Origin: Klebsiella spallanzanii | GTDB taxonomy: Bacteria; Pseudomonadota; Gammaproteobacteria; Enterobacterales; Enterobacteriaceae | Assembly (NCBI RefSeq): GCF_902158555.1 | Contig: NZ_CABGGS010000007.1 | Span: 95,261 to 133,802, forward strand | Reading direction: 5' to 3' | DNA length: 38,542 nucleotides | Shown: positions 1-8,801 of the stretch, one piece after another | Position numbering within the stretch: position 1 is the stretch's first letter | Layout: every line of letters begins with the position of its first letter | Notes under the pieces: generated by a model | Seen by the model: the letters and a program-made list of their open reading frames with translations, nothing else | Database searches by the model: none | What the model was told of the DNA's origin: nothing | Made by a program: the position numbers and the translations under genes

Positions 1-81
1 TGTCCGAGTGGCTGAAGGAGCACGCCTGGAAAGTGTGTATACGGCAACGTATCGGGGGTTCGAATCCCCCCCTCACCGCCA
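1..81 (+). tRNA. serX: tRNA-Ser (anticodon GGA), 5' end cut by window
   Basis: The sequence has a tRNA-Ser layout with a long variable arm, a T-loop of the GGTTCGAATCC type at about 57-67, and an encoded CCA at 79-81. The anticodon loop at 26-32 carries GGA (28-30), which reads UCC and UCU serine codons. The first several bases of the acceptor stem lie before the window. The symbol serX is chosen because a Ser-GGA tRNA lies in the same general region of the E. coli chromosome as phoH. A different Ser-GGA copy cannot be excluded. Confidence 0.93.
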
Positions 82-93
82 TATTTTAAGAAG

Positions 94-121
94 AGCTCGT
101 ACGCAAGTACGGGCTTTTTTT
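94..121 (+). terminator. Rho-independent terminator after tRNA-Ser
   Basis: A stem of the form AGCTCGTAC / GTACGGGCT with a GCAA loop is followed by a run of eight T. It lies 13 nt after the tRNA and ends its transcript. One G-T pair is present in the stem. Confidence 0.85.
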
Positions 122-218
122 CGCATGTTGCCCCATTCATAAACCGCATTCGGCCTGCTATCACCCGCAACTCTTCGCATGCTACTTTTATATACCCATA
201 TAAAAGATGGATATCAAA

Positions 219-512
219 ATGAGCACCATTGCAGTTGTTGTTTTAACTTACGTTAAACCGCTTGATGAAGTAGACGCACAGCTTGCTGCACACGTGGAAT
301 GGCTTAAGGAAGGTTATGCTGACGGAATCTTCCTCGCATCAGGGCGTAAAGTCCCCCGCTCCGGCGGCGTGATTCTGGCTAAAGGCGATGATATAGATGC
401 ATTGCGTACCCGGCTGAGCCTGGATCCGTTCCAGCAATCGGGCGTCGCGAAAGTCGATATTATTCCTTTCGAAGCCACGATGGCCGCTCCCCCACTGCAG
501 AGCTTGCTTTAA
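219..512 (+). CDS. YciI-family (YCII-related domain) protein
   Basis: A 97-aa soluble protein with the small ferredoxin-like fold signature of the YciI family: an N-terminal strand (IAVVVLTYVKPLDEVD), a central H-x-x-W-L helix start (HVEWLKEGYADG), then LASGRKVPRSGGVILA and a C-terminal DIIPFEA strand. Members are often weakly characterised and some are linked to catabolic dehalogenase or lyase activity; the function here is unknown. I chose the ATG at 219 because GGAT lies 5-8 nt upstream and the protein then starts directly in the first beta strand. An in-frame ATG at 207 adds four residues and lacks a ribosome binding site. The gene stands alone between the tRNA and convergent phoH. Confidence 0.8.
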   Translation: MSTIAVVVLTYVKPLDEVDAQLAAHVEWLKEGYADGIFLASGRKVPRSGGVILAKGDDIDALRTRLSLDPFQQSGVAKVDIIPFEATMAAPPLQSLL

Positions 513-523
513 ACCGGCAAAAA

Positions 524-547
524 CAAAGCCCGGTCTCCCGGGCTTTG
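524..547 (-). terminator. Terminator of phoH
   Basis: A perfect 10-bp stem (CAAAGCCCGG / CCGGGCTTTG, loop TCTC) lies 15 nt beyond the phoH stop codon. Read on the minus strand it is followed by TTTTTG. It may also stop the convergent YciI-like gene, but the plus-strand side has no T run. Confidence 0.8.
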
Positions 548-562
548 CAGACACAGAAGCAA

Positions 563-1351
563 TCAGTAGTAGGCTTTAAGCGCGCGCTGACAAAGCGTCG
601 AGCGCACGCAGTCGTCGGTGGTAAAGCGCACAATGCCCACCATCTCATCTTCTTCAAAACGCGCCAGCGCATCGGCAAGTCCGGATCTCACGCCAGAAGG
701 TAAGTCACACTGGGTAATATCGCCGTTGACGATAACCGTCACGTTCTCCCCGAGGCGGGTCAAAAACATCTTCATTTGCGCTGCAGTCACGTTCTGAGCC
801 TCGTCCAGAATCACCACCGCATTTTCAAATGTACGTCCGCGCATATAGGCGAACGGCGCGATTTCCACCTTGCCGATTTCCGGGCGCAGGCAGTATTGCA
901 TAAAGGAAGCCCCTAACCTTCGGACCAGCACGTCATAAACCGGTCGGAAATAGGGTGCAAACTTCTCGGCGATATCTCCCGGTAAGAAGCCGAGATCTTC
1001 GTCGGCTTGCAGAACGGGACGGGTAACAATAATTCTGTCCACATCCTTATGAATCAGGGCTTCAGCCGCTTTTGCCGCGCTTATCCAGGTTTTGCCGCAC
1101 CCGGCTTCCCCCGTCGCAAAAATCAGCTGTTTATTGTCGATGGCGTTCAAATAATGCGCCTGAGCGTCATTGCGCGCTTCAATTGGCGATGCATCGCGAC
1201 TGTCCCGCGCCATACCAATTGCTTCTACGCCACTCATTTGCACAAGCGATGTGACCGATTCTTCTTCACGCTGCTTATGGCTTCGCGAATCCTGTCTCAG
1301 CACACGTTTGGCCTCACGACGAGCTCTGGTCACTGCTTTTTGTCTTCCCAT
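563..1351 (-). CDS. phoH: PhoH family ATPase (phosphate starvation inducible)
   Basis: A 262-aa cytoplasmic P-loop ATPase. Walker A GEAGCGKT is at residues 81-88 and Walker B VVILDEAQ at 179-186; the N-terminal region is Arg/Lys rich. PhoH proteins bind and hydrolyse ATP, and some relatives are RNA helicases or ribonucleases, but the exact role in enterobacteria is not settled. The start at 1351 has AAGGTG about 6 nt upstream. The frame stays open to an ATG at 1627 (354 aa), which has its own GGAG at good distance, so the longer form is a real alternative. The extra 92 residues are Ser/Thr/Arg/His rich without recognisable domain. The gene lies downstream of efeB in the same direction, as in E. 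coli, but after a terminator, so it likely has its own promoter. Confidence 0.93.
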   Translation of the reverse strand: MGRQKAVTRARREAKRVLRQDSRSHKQREEESVTSLVQMSGVEAIGMARDSRDASPIEARNDAQAHYLNAIDNKQLIFATGEAGCGKTWISAAKAAEALIHKDVDRIIVTRPVLQADEDLGFLPGDIAEKFAPYFRPVYDVLVRRLGASFMQYCLRPEIGKVEIAPFAYMRGRTFENAVVILDEAQNVTAAQMKMFLTRLGENVTVIVNGDITQCDLPSGVRSGLADALARFEEDEMVGIVRFTTDDCVRSTLCQRALKAYY

Positions 1352-1838
1352 GGATAGCACCTTGCGTTGTTGGTTTACATCACACGCGCCAGCATCGACG
1401 CGATTATGCGCACGAACGATTGAGGTTTGGCTTCCTTGTAAGCCATTGCTTGCCTGACGAATTGGCAGAGGGTCACGGCTACGCGCACCTGTCACCTTGC
1501 CTGGGTTCAGATTTTCTGTTGTAGATGGGGATAAATCTGGGGAGCAGGAATCGCGGCCGGAAGTGTGGCCCCCGTGCTGATGAGTACGGTATGAGGTTTG
1601 ACGTTTTCCGTTACAGCAATCGGGCATTCGCGATCTCCATAGTGAAACGACATCACTGCCGGGAACTACCGCGTCTGTAATAAGTACATCAAAAATAATT
1701 CTTAATGCAACTTATTTTTTACATGCAGACAACAAATAATTCTCATTGCAGCTGAGGAGAGTTTCCGACATTAAGATTACAGAAAAATGAAACAAGGCAG
1801 GAAATACAAAAAATGAATGGAAAAACAGCAGAAAACAC
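1352..1838 (-). promoter_or_regulatory. phoH upstream region with a candidate Pho box
   Basis: This is the roughly 490-bp gap between phoH and the efeB terminator. On the minus strand an 18-mer at 1782-1765 (CTGTAATCTTAATGTCGG) resembles a PhoB box, two CTGTCAT-like heptamers spaced by four bases, with 5/7 and 4/7 matches. PhoB control of phoH is established in E. coli; use of this site here is inference. The part from 1627 to 1352 is an open frame continuous with phoH, either a leader or an N-terminal extension. No other gene is seen. Confidence 0.4.
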
Positions 1839-1856
1839 CCTGCCCTGACGGGCAGG
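1839..1856 (-). terminator. Terminator of the efeUOB operon
   Basis: A 7-bp GC-rich stem (CCTGCCC / GGGCAGG, loop TGAC) starts 5 nt after the efeB stop. On the minus strand it is followed by a T-rich stretch (GTGTTTTCTGCTGTTTTT). It separates efeB from phoH. Confidence 0.75.
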
Positions 1857-1860
1857 AACG

Positions 1861-3141
1861 TCAGGCTTCAAGCAGCGATTGCCCGAGATAATGCTGATTG
1901 TCGATAACCCCCGGCAGAACAAAGAAATATCCTCCGCCAATCGGCTTCACATACTCTTCCAGGGCTTCACCGTTCAGGCGCTTTTGCACCGTCAGAAAGC
2001 CTTTTTCCAGATCGTGCTGATAGCAAACAAACAGCAGCCCCATATCCAGCTGGCCTGAGTTCGTCACTCCCAGAGAATAGCTGTATCCCCGGCGCATCAT
2101 CAGGCCGGATTCAGTCTCCGGCGTGCGCGGATTGGCCAGACGAATATGACTATCGAGTGCAATAGTATCGCCGTCCGGGTCCTTGCTGTAATCCGGCGCG
2201 TCGTGCTCGTGCTGCATCCCCAGCGGAGCACCGGTCTGTTTATCGCGACCAAAAATCGTCTGCTGCTCTTTTAACGGCGTACGATCCCAGAACTCAACGT
2301 GAAACTGAATAATTCGCGCCGCCTGATAGCTACCGCCCGTCGCCCAGGCAGGCTCCCCCTGGTCGGTGGTAACCCACACCACTTTATCCATCAGCGCGTG
2401 ATCGGTACTGACAGGATTAGCGGTGCCGTCTTTAAAGCCCAGCAGATTAACCGGCGTCTCTTTACCTTTACTACGCGCAGCGCTATCGGAGATAAATCCC
2501 TCCCGCTTCCAGCGAACGCTCAGCAGATCCGGCGTGTGCTTAATCACATCCCGCAGTGCATGAATCACCGTATCCTGAGTATTGGCGCAAATTTGCAGCA
2601 GCAGGTCGCCGTGGCACAGCGCCGCATCCAGCGAATCATTCGGAAAACGCGTCATCTGCTGTAGCTTTTTCGGCACGTTATTGGCCAGGCCAAAACGTTC
2701 GTCAAACAGCGAATGACCCACGGATACCGTCATGGTCAGATTATCCGGGGCAATCCACGGCCCCAATATTCCGGAATCCATCGGCGGCAAACGCGGATTT
2801 GGCGTCTCCGGCGCAGGACCACCTTTGGTCAAAAAGGCAATACGTTGAGTCAGCAGGCGAAATAACCGCTCCAGATCCGCTTTATCACTGGCAAGCACGT
2901 CGAAAGCGACAATCATCATCGAAGCCTGCTGTGGCGTCAGTACACCGGCCTGATGCGGACCATAAAACGGCTGCGCTTCCATGCGCGCGTTTGGCGACAA
3001 TGTCCCCGGAGAGCTGTTGTCTTTTGCCGCATGCGCCACCGGACAGCCGCCGCTGATAGCCAGCGCGCCGCCAAGCGCGCCAATCCCTTTTAAAAGCCGG
3101 CGCCGTGATGGCTCATTCACATCATTATTTTGCTCTGCCAT
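1861..3141 (-). CDS. efeB: EfeB, Tat-exported Dyp-type heme peroxidase (deferrochelatase)
   Basis: A 426-aa periplasmic heme peroxidase of the DyP family and the third protein of the EfeUOB iron uptake system. The N-terminus shows a twin-arginine signal (SRRRLLK, residues 12-18), then a hydrophobic stretch and an A-H-A-A cleavage region near 36-39. The DyP hallmark GFKDGT is at 235-240, with the catalytic Asp at 238. In the family the enzyme binds heme and is proposed to oxidise ferrous iron or release iron from heme. I chose the ATG at 3141, which begins MAEQNND just before the Tat motif. An in-frame TTG at 3159 adds six residues and overlaps efeO, and is less likely. Only 4 bp separate it from the efeO stop, so it is co-transcribed and probably translationally coupled. 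Confidence 0.96.
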   Translation of the reverse strand: MAEQNNDVNEPSRRRLLKGIGALGGALAISGGCPVAHAAKDNSSPGTLSPNARMEAQPFYGPHQAGVLTPQQASMMIVAFDVLASDKADLERLFRLLTQRIAFLTKGGPAPETPNPRLPPMDSGILGPWIAPDNLTMTVSVGHSLFDERFGLANNVPKKLQQMTRFPNDSLDAALCHGDLLLQICANTQDTVIHALRDVIKHTPDLLSVRWKREGFISDSAARSKGKETPVNLLGFKDGTANPVSTDHALMDKVVWVTTDQGEPAWATGGSYQAARIIQFHVEFWDRTPLKEQQTIFGRDKQTGAPLGMQHEHDAPDYSKDPDGDTIALDSHIRLANPRTPETESGLMMRRGYSYSLGVTNSGQLDMGLLFVCYQHDLEKGFLTVQKRLNGEALEEYVKPIGGGYFFVLPGVIDNQHYLGQSLLEA

Positions 3142-3145
3142 CGAC

Positions 3146-4273
3146 TTAGTCCAGACCAAGGATCCCGCGCAGTTGTGCCAGATCTTCCGCCAGAGTGGTG
3201 ATCGGCCCTTTCAGCGCGTTACGGTCCGCATCCGTCAGCTTATCGTAGGTTTCAAAGCCGTCTTTAGTGCGGTATTTGCTCAGGATGGCATCGACTTTTT
3301 TGAAGTTGGCATCCACTTTCGCCAGCAGCGTGCTGTTCTCTTTTTGCAGCTGCGGACGCAGCAGGTCGACAATTTTCTGCGCCCCGTCAATGTTGGCCTG
3401 GAAATCCCACAGATCGGTATGGCTGTAGCGATCTTCTTCACCGCTGATTTTGCTGGCCGCCACTTCTTCAATCAAACCAGCCGCGCCGCCGACCACTTTT
3501 GATGGTGGGAAGGCCAGTTCGCTAATGCGCTTTTGCAGATCGAGAACGTCGGTGTTCAGCTGATCGGCATATTTATCCATTCCTTTGACGCTGTTATCGC
3601 CAAACAGCGCTTTTTCCAGACGGTGGAAGCCGGTGAATTTTGGATCTTCGGCTTTTTTCTCGTAGTCATCTTCACGGGCGTCGATGCTGCCGTCGAGGTC
3701 AGAGAACAGCTCGGCAATCGGTTCAATACGCTCATAGTGCTGACGCGTCGGCGCGTACAGCGCTTTTGCCTTCTCAATATCGCCCGCTTTCACCGCATCG
3801 GTGAACGCTTTAGTGCCGCTAACCAGTTCAGCGGTCTCAGCAGTGACGTAGGCTTTATAGGCGGTAATCGCTTCACCGAGGCTGAGCAGCGCTTCAGCTT
3901 TAGCGGCGTCTTTAGTCGCTTCGCCAGTCACCGTGAGCTTGCCCTTAGGGTTAGTCAGCAGACCGCAGGTCATCTCATATTCACCCGGCTGCAGGTTCGC
4001 CGTCAGCTTTTGCGTAAAGCCAGGGGCAATATTCTCACGCTCTTCCACCACCATCACGCCTTTCAGAATTTCCCACTCCAGCGCCTTCTGGCTGTGGTTC
4101 TGAATGATGAACTGGGTTTTACCCGCTTTCACTGTGATGTTCATCGGCTCGCACTGTTTGTCGGTGACAGTGACTTTTACCTGCGGAATATCGGCAGCCT
4201 GGGCGTAAAAAGCAGAGCTGAACAGCGCGGCAACGGTAAGCTGCAGCGCATTGCGACGAAAATGATTCATCAT
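3146..4273 (-). CDS. efeO: EfeO, periplasmic iron-binding component of EfeUOB
   Basis: A 375-aa periplasmic protein, the length of E. coli EfeO. A Sec signal peptide ([14 protein letters not shown], ending at AQAA) is followed by a cupredoxin-like domain at about 27-125 ([20 protein letters not shown] and the GEYEMTCG strand) and a C-terminal M75-type helical domain with an HxxE-like segment ([15 protein letters not shown]). In the family the protein is thought to bind iron and hand it to EfeU. Three close ATGs (4279, 4273, 4270) exist. AAGGGA lies 5-8 nt before the 4273 and 4270 starts, and 4273 gives the E. coli length. The gene lies between efeU (51 bp gap) and efeB (4 bp gap). Confidence 0.96.
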   Translation of the reverse strand: MMNHFRRNALQLTVAALFSSAFYAQAADIPQVKVTVTDKQCEPMNITVKAGKTQFIIQNHSQKALEWEILKGVMVVEERENIAPGFTQKLTANLQPGEYEMTCGLLTNPKGKLTVTGEATKDAAKAEALLSLGEAITAYKAYVTAETAELVSGTKAFTDAVKAGDIEKAKALYAPTRQHYERIEPIAELFSDLDGSIDAREDDYEKKAEDPKFTGFHRLEKALFGDNSVKGMDKYADQLNTDVLDLQKRISELAFPPSKVVGGAAGLIEEVAASKISGEEDRYSHTDLWDFQANIDGAQKIVDLLRPQLQKENSTLLAKVDANFKKVDAILSKYRTKDGFETYDKLTDADRNALKGPITTLAEDLAQLRGILGLD

Positions 4274-4324
4274 GACCATCCCTTTCGATAAGTATGTTGT
4301 AACTATTTCAATCCGCAATGCCGA

Positions 4325-5155
4325 CTAAGCGGTTCGGGATGCGGTGGTTTTATTGCTCGGCGGCAGGACAAACAGCACCAGCGCCGGGATCAAATAGATA
4401 AAATAGACGGCAACTTCGCTGATGGTCGGCGTTTCCTGATAGCCAAAAATCCCCTCCAGCAGCGTGCCAAATAGCGTATGCGTCGAAAGAACGTTGCTCA
4501 GATCAAAGGCGACATCCTGGAAGTGATTCCACAAACCAGCTTCATGGAAAGCACGGATAGCCCCCGCCGCCAGGCCTGCGGCCACCAGCAAAATAAACAG
4601 GCTGGTCCATTTGAAAAAGATGCCGAGATTCATACGGATGCCGCCCCAGTAGATCAGGAACCCTAAAACAATTGCGGTTGCCAGGCCCAACATGGCCCCG
4701 ATGGGTGGCCAGATTCCCACATCCTGCTGGAAAGCGGCCAGAAGGAAAAACACCGATTCCAGACCTTCGCGAGCCACGGCGAAAAAGACCATCATCACCA
4801 GCGCCCAGCCGTGGTTGTTCCCGCGCTGAAGGGCATTGTCGACCGCTTGCTCAAGTTGCTGCTTTACGTTGCGCGAGACTTTACGCATCCAGAACACCAT
4901 CCAGGTCAGAATGCACACCGCCACTACCGCCACGATACCTTCGAACAGTTCCTGCTCGCGCTGCGGAAATTCGCCGGTTGTTTCGTTGATAAAGATCCCC
5001 AGCCCCAGGCACAGTGCCGCAGCCAGAAATACCCCAATCCACATTACGCCAATCCAGTTGCCTCGCTGGGTGCGTTTCAGATAGCTGGCGATCAGGCTGA
5101 CAATCAGCGCTGCTTCCAGGCCTTCACGTAACATGATGAGAAATGGGACAAACAT
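4325..5155 (-). CDS. efeU: EfeU, ferrous iron permease (OFeT/Ftr1-like)
   Basis: A 276-aa inner membrane permease with seven predicted hydrophobic segments. It carries the two REGLE-type iron motifs of the Ftr1/EfeU family: LREGLEA at residues 9-15 and AREGLES in the middle of the protein. These Glu residues coordinate iron during transport. The frame is intact from start to stop, whereas E. coli K-12 carries a known frameshift in this gene, so the system is probably functional here. It is the first gene of efeUOB and lies 59 bp downstream of a strong Fur box. Confidence 0.97.
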   Translation of the reverse strand: MFVPFLIMLREGLEAALIVSLIASYLKRTQRGNWIGVMWIGVFLAAALCLGLGIFINETTGEFPQREQELFEGIVAVVAVCILTWMVFWMRKVSRNVKQQLEQAVDNALQRGNNHGWALVMMVFFAVAREGLESVFFLLAAFQQDVGIWPPIGAMLGLATAIVLGFLIYWGGIRMNLGIFFKWTSLFILLVAAGLAAGAIRAFHEAGLWNHFQDVAFDLSNVLSTHTLFGTLLEGIFGYQETPTISEVAVYFIYLIPALVLFVLPPSNKTTASRTA

Positions 5156-5213
5156 GCCGACACCCTTAAATGTGAACCGCAGTCAATTGATGCAAAGATA
5201 GGTAAATATTTCT

Positions 5214-5232
5214 GATAGTGATTATCATTACA
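5214..5232 (-). promoter_or_regulatory. Fur box upstream of efeUOB
   Basis: GATAGTGATTATCATTACA matches the 19-bp Fur consensus GATAATGATAATCATTATC at 15 of 19 positions. A weaker second match (GATAATGATGACGATTTG) begins at about 5261. It lies about 60 bp before the efeU start, so iron-replete Fur should repress the operon, as known in E. coli. Confidence 0.85.
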
Positions 5233-5320
5233 ATAATCAGAAACACAAGTGAAATGTGTAGATAATGATGACGATTTGTAAATTAATCGCTAACAAATAA
5301 TGACTTGCGGGATTATCTCT

Positions 5321-5365
5321 CTGGCGCAACAAAGAACGGCAGAATGATGGGATTTTTTGCGCCAG
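5321..5365. repeat. Inverted repeat before the nucleoside transporter gene
   Basis: CTGGCGCAA (5321-5329) and TTGCGCCAG (5357-5365) are a perfect 9-bp inverted repeat with a 27-bp spacer, lying 64 bp before the chosen start at 5429. It could be a pair of operator half sites or an mRNA leader hairpin. No known regulator consensus is recognised. Confidence 0.5.
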
Positions 5366-5428
5366 ATATTTACCCGGCTTCACGGCTGTGGCTAAATGGC
5401 GGCCTTATTTACCTATGAAATGAACAAC

Positions 5429-6613
5429 ATGACTCAATATTTACACTTCCTGCTGGCACTGGTAGTTATCCTCGCCCTCGCCTGGCTTGTCAGCTACGAC
5501 CGTAAGAAAATCCGCATTCGCTATATTATCCAGTTAATTGTTATCGAAATTGCGCTGGCTTTCTTTTTTCTCCACGCCGAAAGCGGCCTGTGGCTAGTGA
5601 AAAATATCGCTTCATTCTTTGAGTCGCTCCTCGGTTTTGCCGCCGAAGGAACCAATTTTGTATTTGGTGGCATGAGTGAAAAAGGGCTGGCGTTTATTTT
5701 CCTCGGCGTACTCTGCCCCATCGTCTTTATCTCCGCGTTGATCGGTATTCTTCAGCACTGGCGTATCCTGCCGATTTTCATTCGTCTGATTGGCACTCTA
5801 CTGTCGAAGGTTAACGGCATGGGCAAGCTGGAGTCTTTCAACGCGGTGAGCTCTTTGATCCTCGGGCAATCAGAGAACTTTATTGCCTATAAGGGCGTTC
5901 TCGGCGATCTCTCATCCCGCCGTCTGTTTACTATGTCGGCCACGGCCATGTCGACGGTTTCGTTGTCCATTGTCGGCGCTTATATGAGTATGCTCGACGC
6001 AAAATATGTCGTCGCGGCGCTGATTCTGAATATGTTCAGCACCTTTATTGTGTTGTCGATAATTAACCCGACGCGTCCGGGCAGCGAGGAAGAAATTAAG
6101 CTTGAGAAGCTGCATGAATCCCAAAGCTTCTTTGAAATGCTCGGTGAATATATTCTGGCCGGTTTTAAGGTTGCAATGATCATTCTGGCGATGTTAATTG
6201 GTTTTATTGCCCTGATTAGCGCTATTAATGCCCTGTTCGCCACTCTGTTTGGCCTGAGCTTCCAGCAGATCCTTGGCTACGTTTTTTATCCCCTGGCGTG
6301 GCTGATTGGCATTCCGCTAAGCGATGCGCTGAACGCGGGCAGTATTATGGCGACCAAGTTGGTGGCGAATGAATTCGTCGCTATGATTGAGCTGCAAAAA
6401 ATTGCCGCCAGCATGACGCCGCGCGGACTGGGTATTTTGTCGGTCTTCCTGGTCTCTTTCGCCAACTTCGCCTCTATCGGCATTATTGCCGGGGCGATTA
6501 AAGGATTGAACGAGCAGCAGGGTAATATCGTTTCCCGCTTCGGCCTGCGCCTGGTGTATGGCGCAACGCTGGTGAGCCTGCTCTCTGCCAGTTTCGCGGG
6601 GCTGGTACTGTAA
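5429..6613 (+). CDS. NupC-family concentrative nucleoside transporter
   Basis: A 394-aa inner membrane transporter of the CNT family, which imports nucleosides with protons. It aligns along its whole length with E. coli Nup[14 protein letters not shown] near the N-terminus, then [18 protein letters not shown], [55 protein letters not shown], and [12 protein letters not shown]. The QSE and NEFVAM motifs bind the nucleoside. The ATG at 5429 aligns with the NupC start. Two upstream in-frame ATGs (5396, 5420) add 11 or 3 residues and none has a clear ribosome binding site. It is a paralogue or orthologue of nupC/nupX, so I leave the symbol open. It stands alone and is followed by a REP pair. Confidence 0.93.
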   Translation: MTQYLHFLLALVVILALAWLVSYDRKKIRIRYIIQLIVIEIALAFFFLHAESGLWLVKNIASFFESLLGFAAEGTNFVFGGMSEKGLAFIFLGVLCPIVFISALIGILQHWRILPIFIRLIGTLLSKVNGMGKLESFNAVSSLILGQSENFIAYKGVLGDLSSRRLFTMSATAMSTVSLSIVGAYMSMLDAKYVVAALILNMFSTFIVLSIINPTRPGSEEEIKLEKLHESQSFFEMLGEYILAGFKVAMIILAMLIGFIALISAINALFATLFGLSFQQILGYVFYPLAWLIGIPLSDALNAGSIMATKLVANEFVAMIELQKIAASMTPRGLGILSVFLVSFANFASIGIIAGAIKGLNEQQGNIVSRFGLRLVYGATLVSLLSASFAGLVL

Positions 6614-6632
6614 TCAGGAATGCTGGCCTGTG

Positions 6633-6727
6633 TTCCCGGGGGCGGCGCAGAGCGCCTTTCCCGGGCTACGGGGTGCGCGCGGTCTGGGGTTGTAGCCCGG
6701 ACAGATACGCAGTATCGCCTCCGGGAA
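6633..6727. repeat. REP pair (BIME-like), two inverted elements
   Basis: Two REP elements face each other: 6633-6669 ends in CCCGGGCTAC and 6692-6727 begins GTAGCCCGGACAG and ends CGCCTCCGGGAA. Each can fold as a GC-rich hairpin with a bulge. They lie between the convergent nucleoside transporter and DUF3574 genes. They are related to the REPs at 13298, 20183, 22625, 27097, 27458 and 35350. Confidence 0.85.
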
Positions 6728-6745
6728 ACTCCATCAGGGCACCGT

Positions 6746-7180
6746 TTAAAAATGAACGCATACCGGCTGGTCAACGCGCATCACCGACTCCTGCGCAAAA
6801 CGTGATTTGTAGGTATTGCGCAGCGCTTCAATTCCCTCTTCGCTCTTCGCCTCTTTACCATGGATCAGCATCAGCGCCTTGCTCTGCTCGCGCGCGACGG
6901 TACCGTCGTTACCCAACCACTGACCGCGCGCATCAAATACCGTCAGGCCATCACGAAAGCGCGGCGTCACGTCGAGGTCAACGAACTGCTGCCACTCCTG
7001 AGCGGTGATATCTTTCCCCGCAGGACGGCTTAAGCCGAAATAAAGCGTCGTCTGCACCATGGCGTTATCCGCCGGGCAGGCGTTAGCGTCTGCCGCCGGG
7101 GCCGTCTTCGTAGCAGGCGCCACGCAGCCGCTTAATATCCCTGCCAGTACCAGCGCCAGCGCACCCTGTCTGAAACTCAT
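6746..7180 (-). CDS. DUF3574-type lipoprotein
   Basis: A 144-aa predicted lipoprotein. The N-terminus MSFRQGALALVLAGILSGC is a lipoprotein signal with the lipobox LSGC, so Cys19 would be lipidated. The next residue (Val) does not prevent outer membrane sorting. The mature part has TTLYFGLSRPAGKDITAQEWQQF, FRDGLTVFDARGQWLG and a C-terminal MRVDQPVCVHF, as in DUF3574 proteins, whose function is unknown. The two mature-part Cys could form a disulfide. It lies downstream of putP in the same direction, but after the putP terminator. Confidence 0.8.
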   Translation of the reverse strand: MSFRQGALALVLAGILSGCVAPATKTAPAADANACPADNAMVQTTLYFGLSRPAGKDITAQEWQQFVDLDVTPRFRDGLTVFDARGQWLGNDGTVAREQSKALMLIHGKEAKSEEGIEALRNTYKSRFAQESVMRVDQPVCVHF

Positions 7181-7253
7181 TTTGCTACCCTCTTTGTTAT
7201 TTGTGCTGAGATATCAGCGTATTTTCAAACAATTAGCAAGAGGTAGAAATAAC

Positions 7254-7275
7254 AAAGCCCGCATAACGCGGGCTT
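7254..7275 (-). terminator. Terminator of putP
   Basis: An 8-bp stem (AAGCCCGC / GCGGGCTT, loop ATAAC) lies 18 nt beyond the putP stop. On the minus strand it is followed by TGTTATTT. Confidence 0.8.
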
Positions 7276-7292
7276 GAGGTCAATTCAGAGGA

Positions 7293-8801
7293 TTACTCCG
7301 CGGTAGCACGTACCGGCGGCGCAGTATGATAATGCGCGTCCGCTTCGGCAAAGCGTCTTTGCATTTCTGCCGACGGTGCTTTACCCAGCAGGCTGAATAC
7401 CACAATTCCGAGGCTGCCAAAGATAAAGCCCGGAATAATTTCATACAGGCCCAGCCAGGCGAACTGTTTCCACACAATCACCGTCACTGCACCGATGATC
7501 ATCCCAGCCAGCGCGCCGTTACGCGTCATACGCGACCACATCACTGAGAACAGCACCACCGGACCAAACGCCGCACCGAAGCCAGCCCATGCGTAGCTCA
7601 CCAGACCCAGTACGCGGTTTTCCGGGTTTGCCGCCAGAGCGATGGACACCAGCGCCACCACCAGCACCATAAAGCGCCCTACCCACACCAGCTCTTTCTG
7701 ACTTGCATGTTTGCGCAAAAACGCTTTATACAGGTCTTCAGTAATTGCGCTAGAGCACACCAGAAGCTGGCAGCTCAGAGTCGACATCACCGCCGCCAGA
7801 ATCGCCGACAGCAGGATCCCGGCAATCCACGGGTTAAACAGAATCTGCGCCAGTTCGATAAAGACGCGCTCGGCGTTTTGATTCACCGCGCCCGCCACGC
7901 CCGGATTGTTATTAAAGTAAGCGATACCGAAGAAACCAACGGCAACCGCGCCCGCCAGGCAGAGGATCATCCAGGTCATGCTGATGCGACGGGCGTGAAC
8001 AATGCTATGGTGCGAATCCGCCGCCATAAAGCGCGCCAGAATATGCGGCTGACCGAAATACCCCAGTCCCCAGCCCATCAGCGAAATAATCGCCACAAAG
8101 TTCAGCCCTTTGAGCATATCGACGTTCTCAATGCTCTTTTGTTTAATCACTTCCAGGGAATCACCGAAACCACCGACGGAAATAATCACCATAACCGGCG
8201 TCAGAATCAGGGCGAATATCATCAGGCTGGCCTGAACGGTATCAGTCCAGCTCACCGCGAGGAAACCGCCGATAAAGGTATAAATAATGGTTGCTGCCGC
8301 GCCGGCCCACAGCGCGGTTTCGTAGCTCATGCCAAATGTGCTTTCAAACAGACGGGCGCCCGCCACAATACCGGACGCACAATAGATGGTGAAAAATAAC
8401 AAAATCACCAGCGCTGAGATGATTCGCAGTACGCGGCTTTTATCTTCAAAACGCCCGGTGAAATAATCCGGCAGCGTCAGCGCGTTATTATTGACCTCGG
8501 TATGTACGCGTAAACGCCCGGCCACCAGTTTCCAGTTAATCCATGCGCCTAACGTCAGGCCAATGGCAATCCAGCTTTCAGAGATACCGGAAATAAATAT
8601 CGCCCCCGGCAATCCCATTAACAACCAGCCGCTCATATCCGAAGCCCCGGCAGACAGCGCCGTGACGAATGGACCGAGGCTACGACCACCGAGAATATAG
8701 TCATCGAAGTTCCTGGTCGATCGCCAGGCAATAAAACCGATAAGTACCATGCCAAAAATGTAAATAATAAAAGTCACCAACATGGGTGTGCTAATAGCCA
8801 T
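7293..8801 (-). CDS. putP: PutP, sodium/proline symporter
   Basis: A 502-aa inner membrane symporter of the SSS family (LeuT fold, 13 predicted membrane segments), the same length as E. coli PutP. It imports L-proline with Na+. Visible landmarks are SAGASDMSGW around residues 50-59, containing Asp55 and the Na+ site, GLGYFGQPHILARFMA in the middle, and the SAILAAVMSTLSCQLLV segment with the Ser/Thr that completes the Na+ site. It is divergent from putA and shares with it the 507-bp control region, so both should be repressed by PutA without proline. Confidence 0.98.
   Translation of the reverse strand: MAISTPMLVTFIIYIFGMVLIGFIAWRSTRNFDDYILGGRSLGPFVTALSAGASDMSGWLLMGLPGAIFISGISESWIAIGLTLGAWINWKLVAGRLRVHTEVNNNALTLPDYFTGRFEDKSRVLRIISALVILLFFTIYCASGIVAGARLFESTFGMSYETALWAGAAATIIYTFIGGFLAVSWTDTVQASLMIFALILTPVMVIISVGGFGDSLEVIKQKSIENVDMLKGLNFVAIISLMGWGLGYFGQPHILARFMAADSHHSIVHARRISMTWMILCLAGAVAVGFFGIAYFNNNPGVAGAVNQNAERVFIELAQILFNPWIAGILLSAILAAVMSTLSCQLLVCSSAITEDLYKAFLRKHASQKELVWVGRFMVLVVALVSIALAANPENRVLGLVSYAWAGFGAAFGPVVLFSVMWSRMTRNGALAGMIIGAVTVIVWKQFAWLGLYEIIPGFIFGSLGIVVFSLLGKAPSAEMQRRFAEADAHYHTAPPVRATAE

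Noticed and set aside
1..560. tRNA-Ser as attachment site of a genomic island
   Set aside because: No integrase gene and no second copy of the tRNA 3' end was noticed in the window; the genes that follow are core genes.
1734..1747. Possible Fur box (AATGAGAATTATT on the minus strand) before phoH
   Set aside because: Only about 9 of 14 core positions fit and the region is generally AT-rich, so I do not call it.
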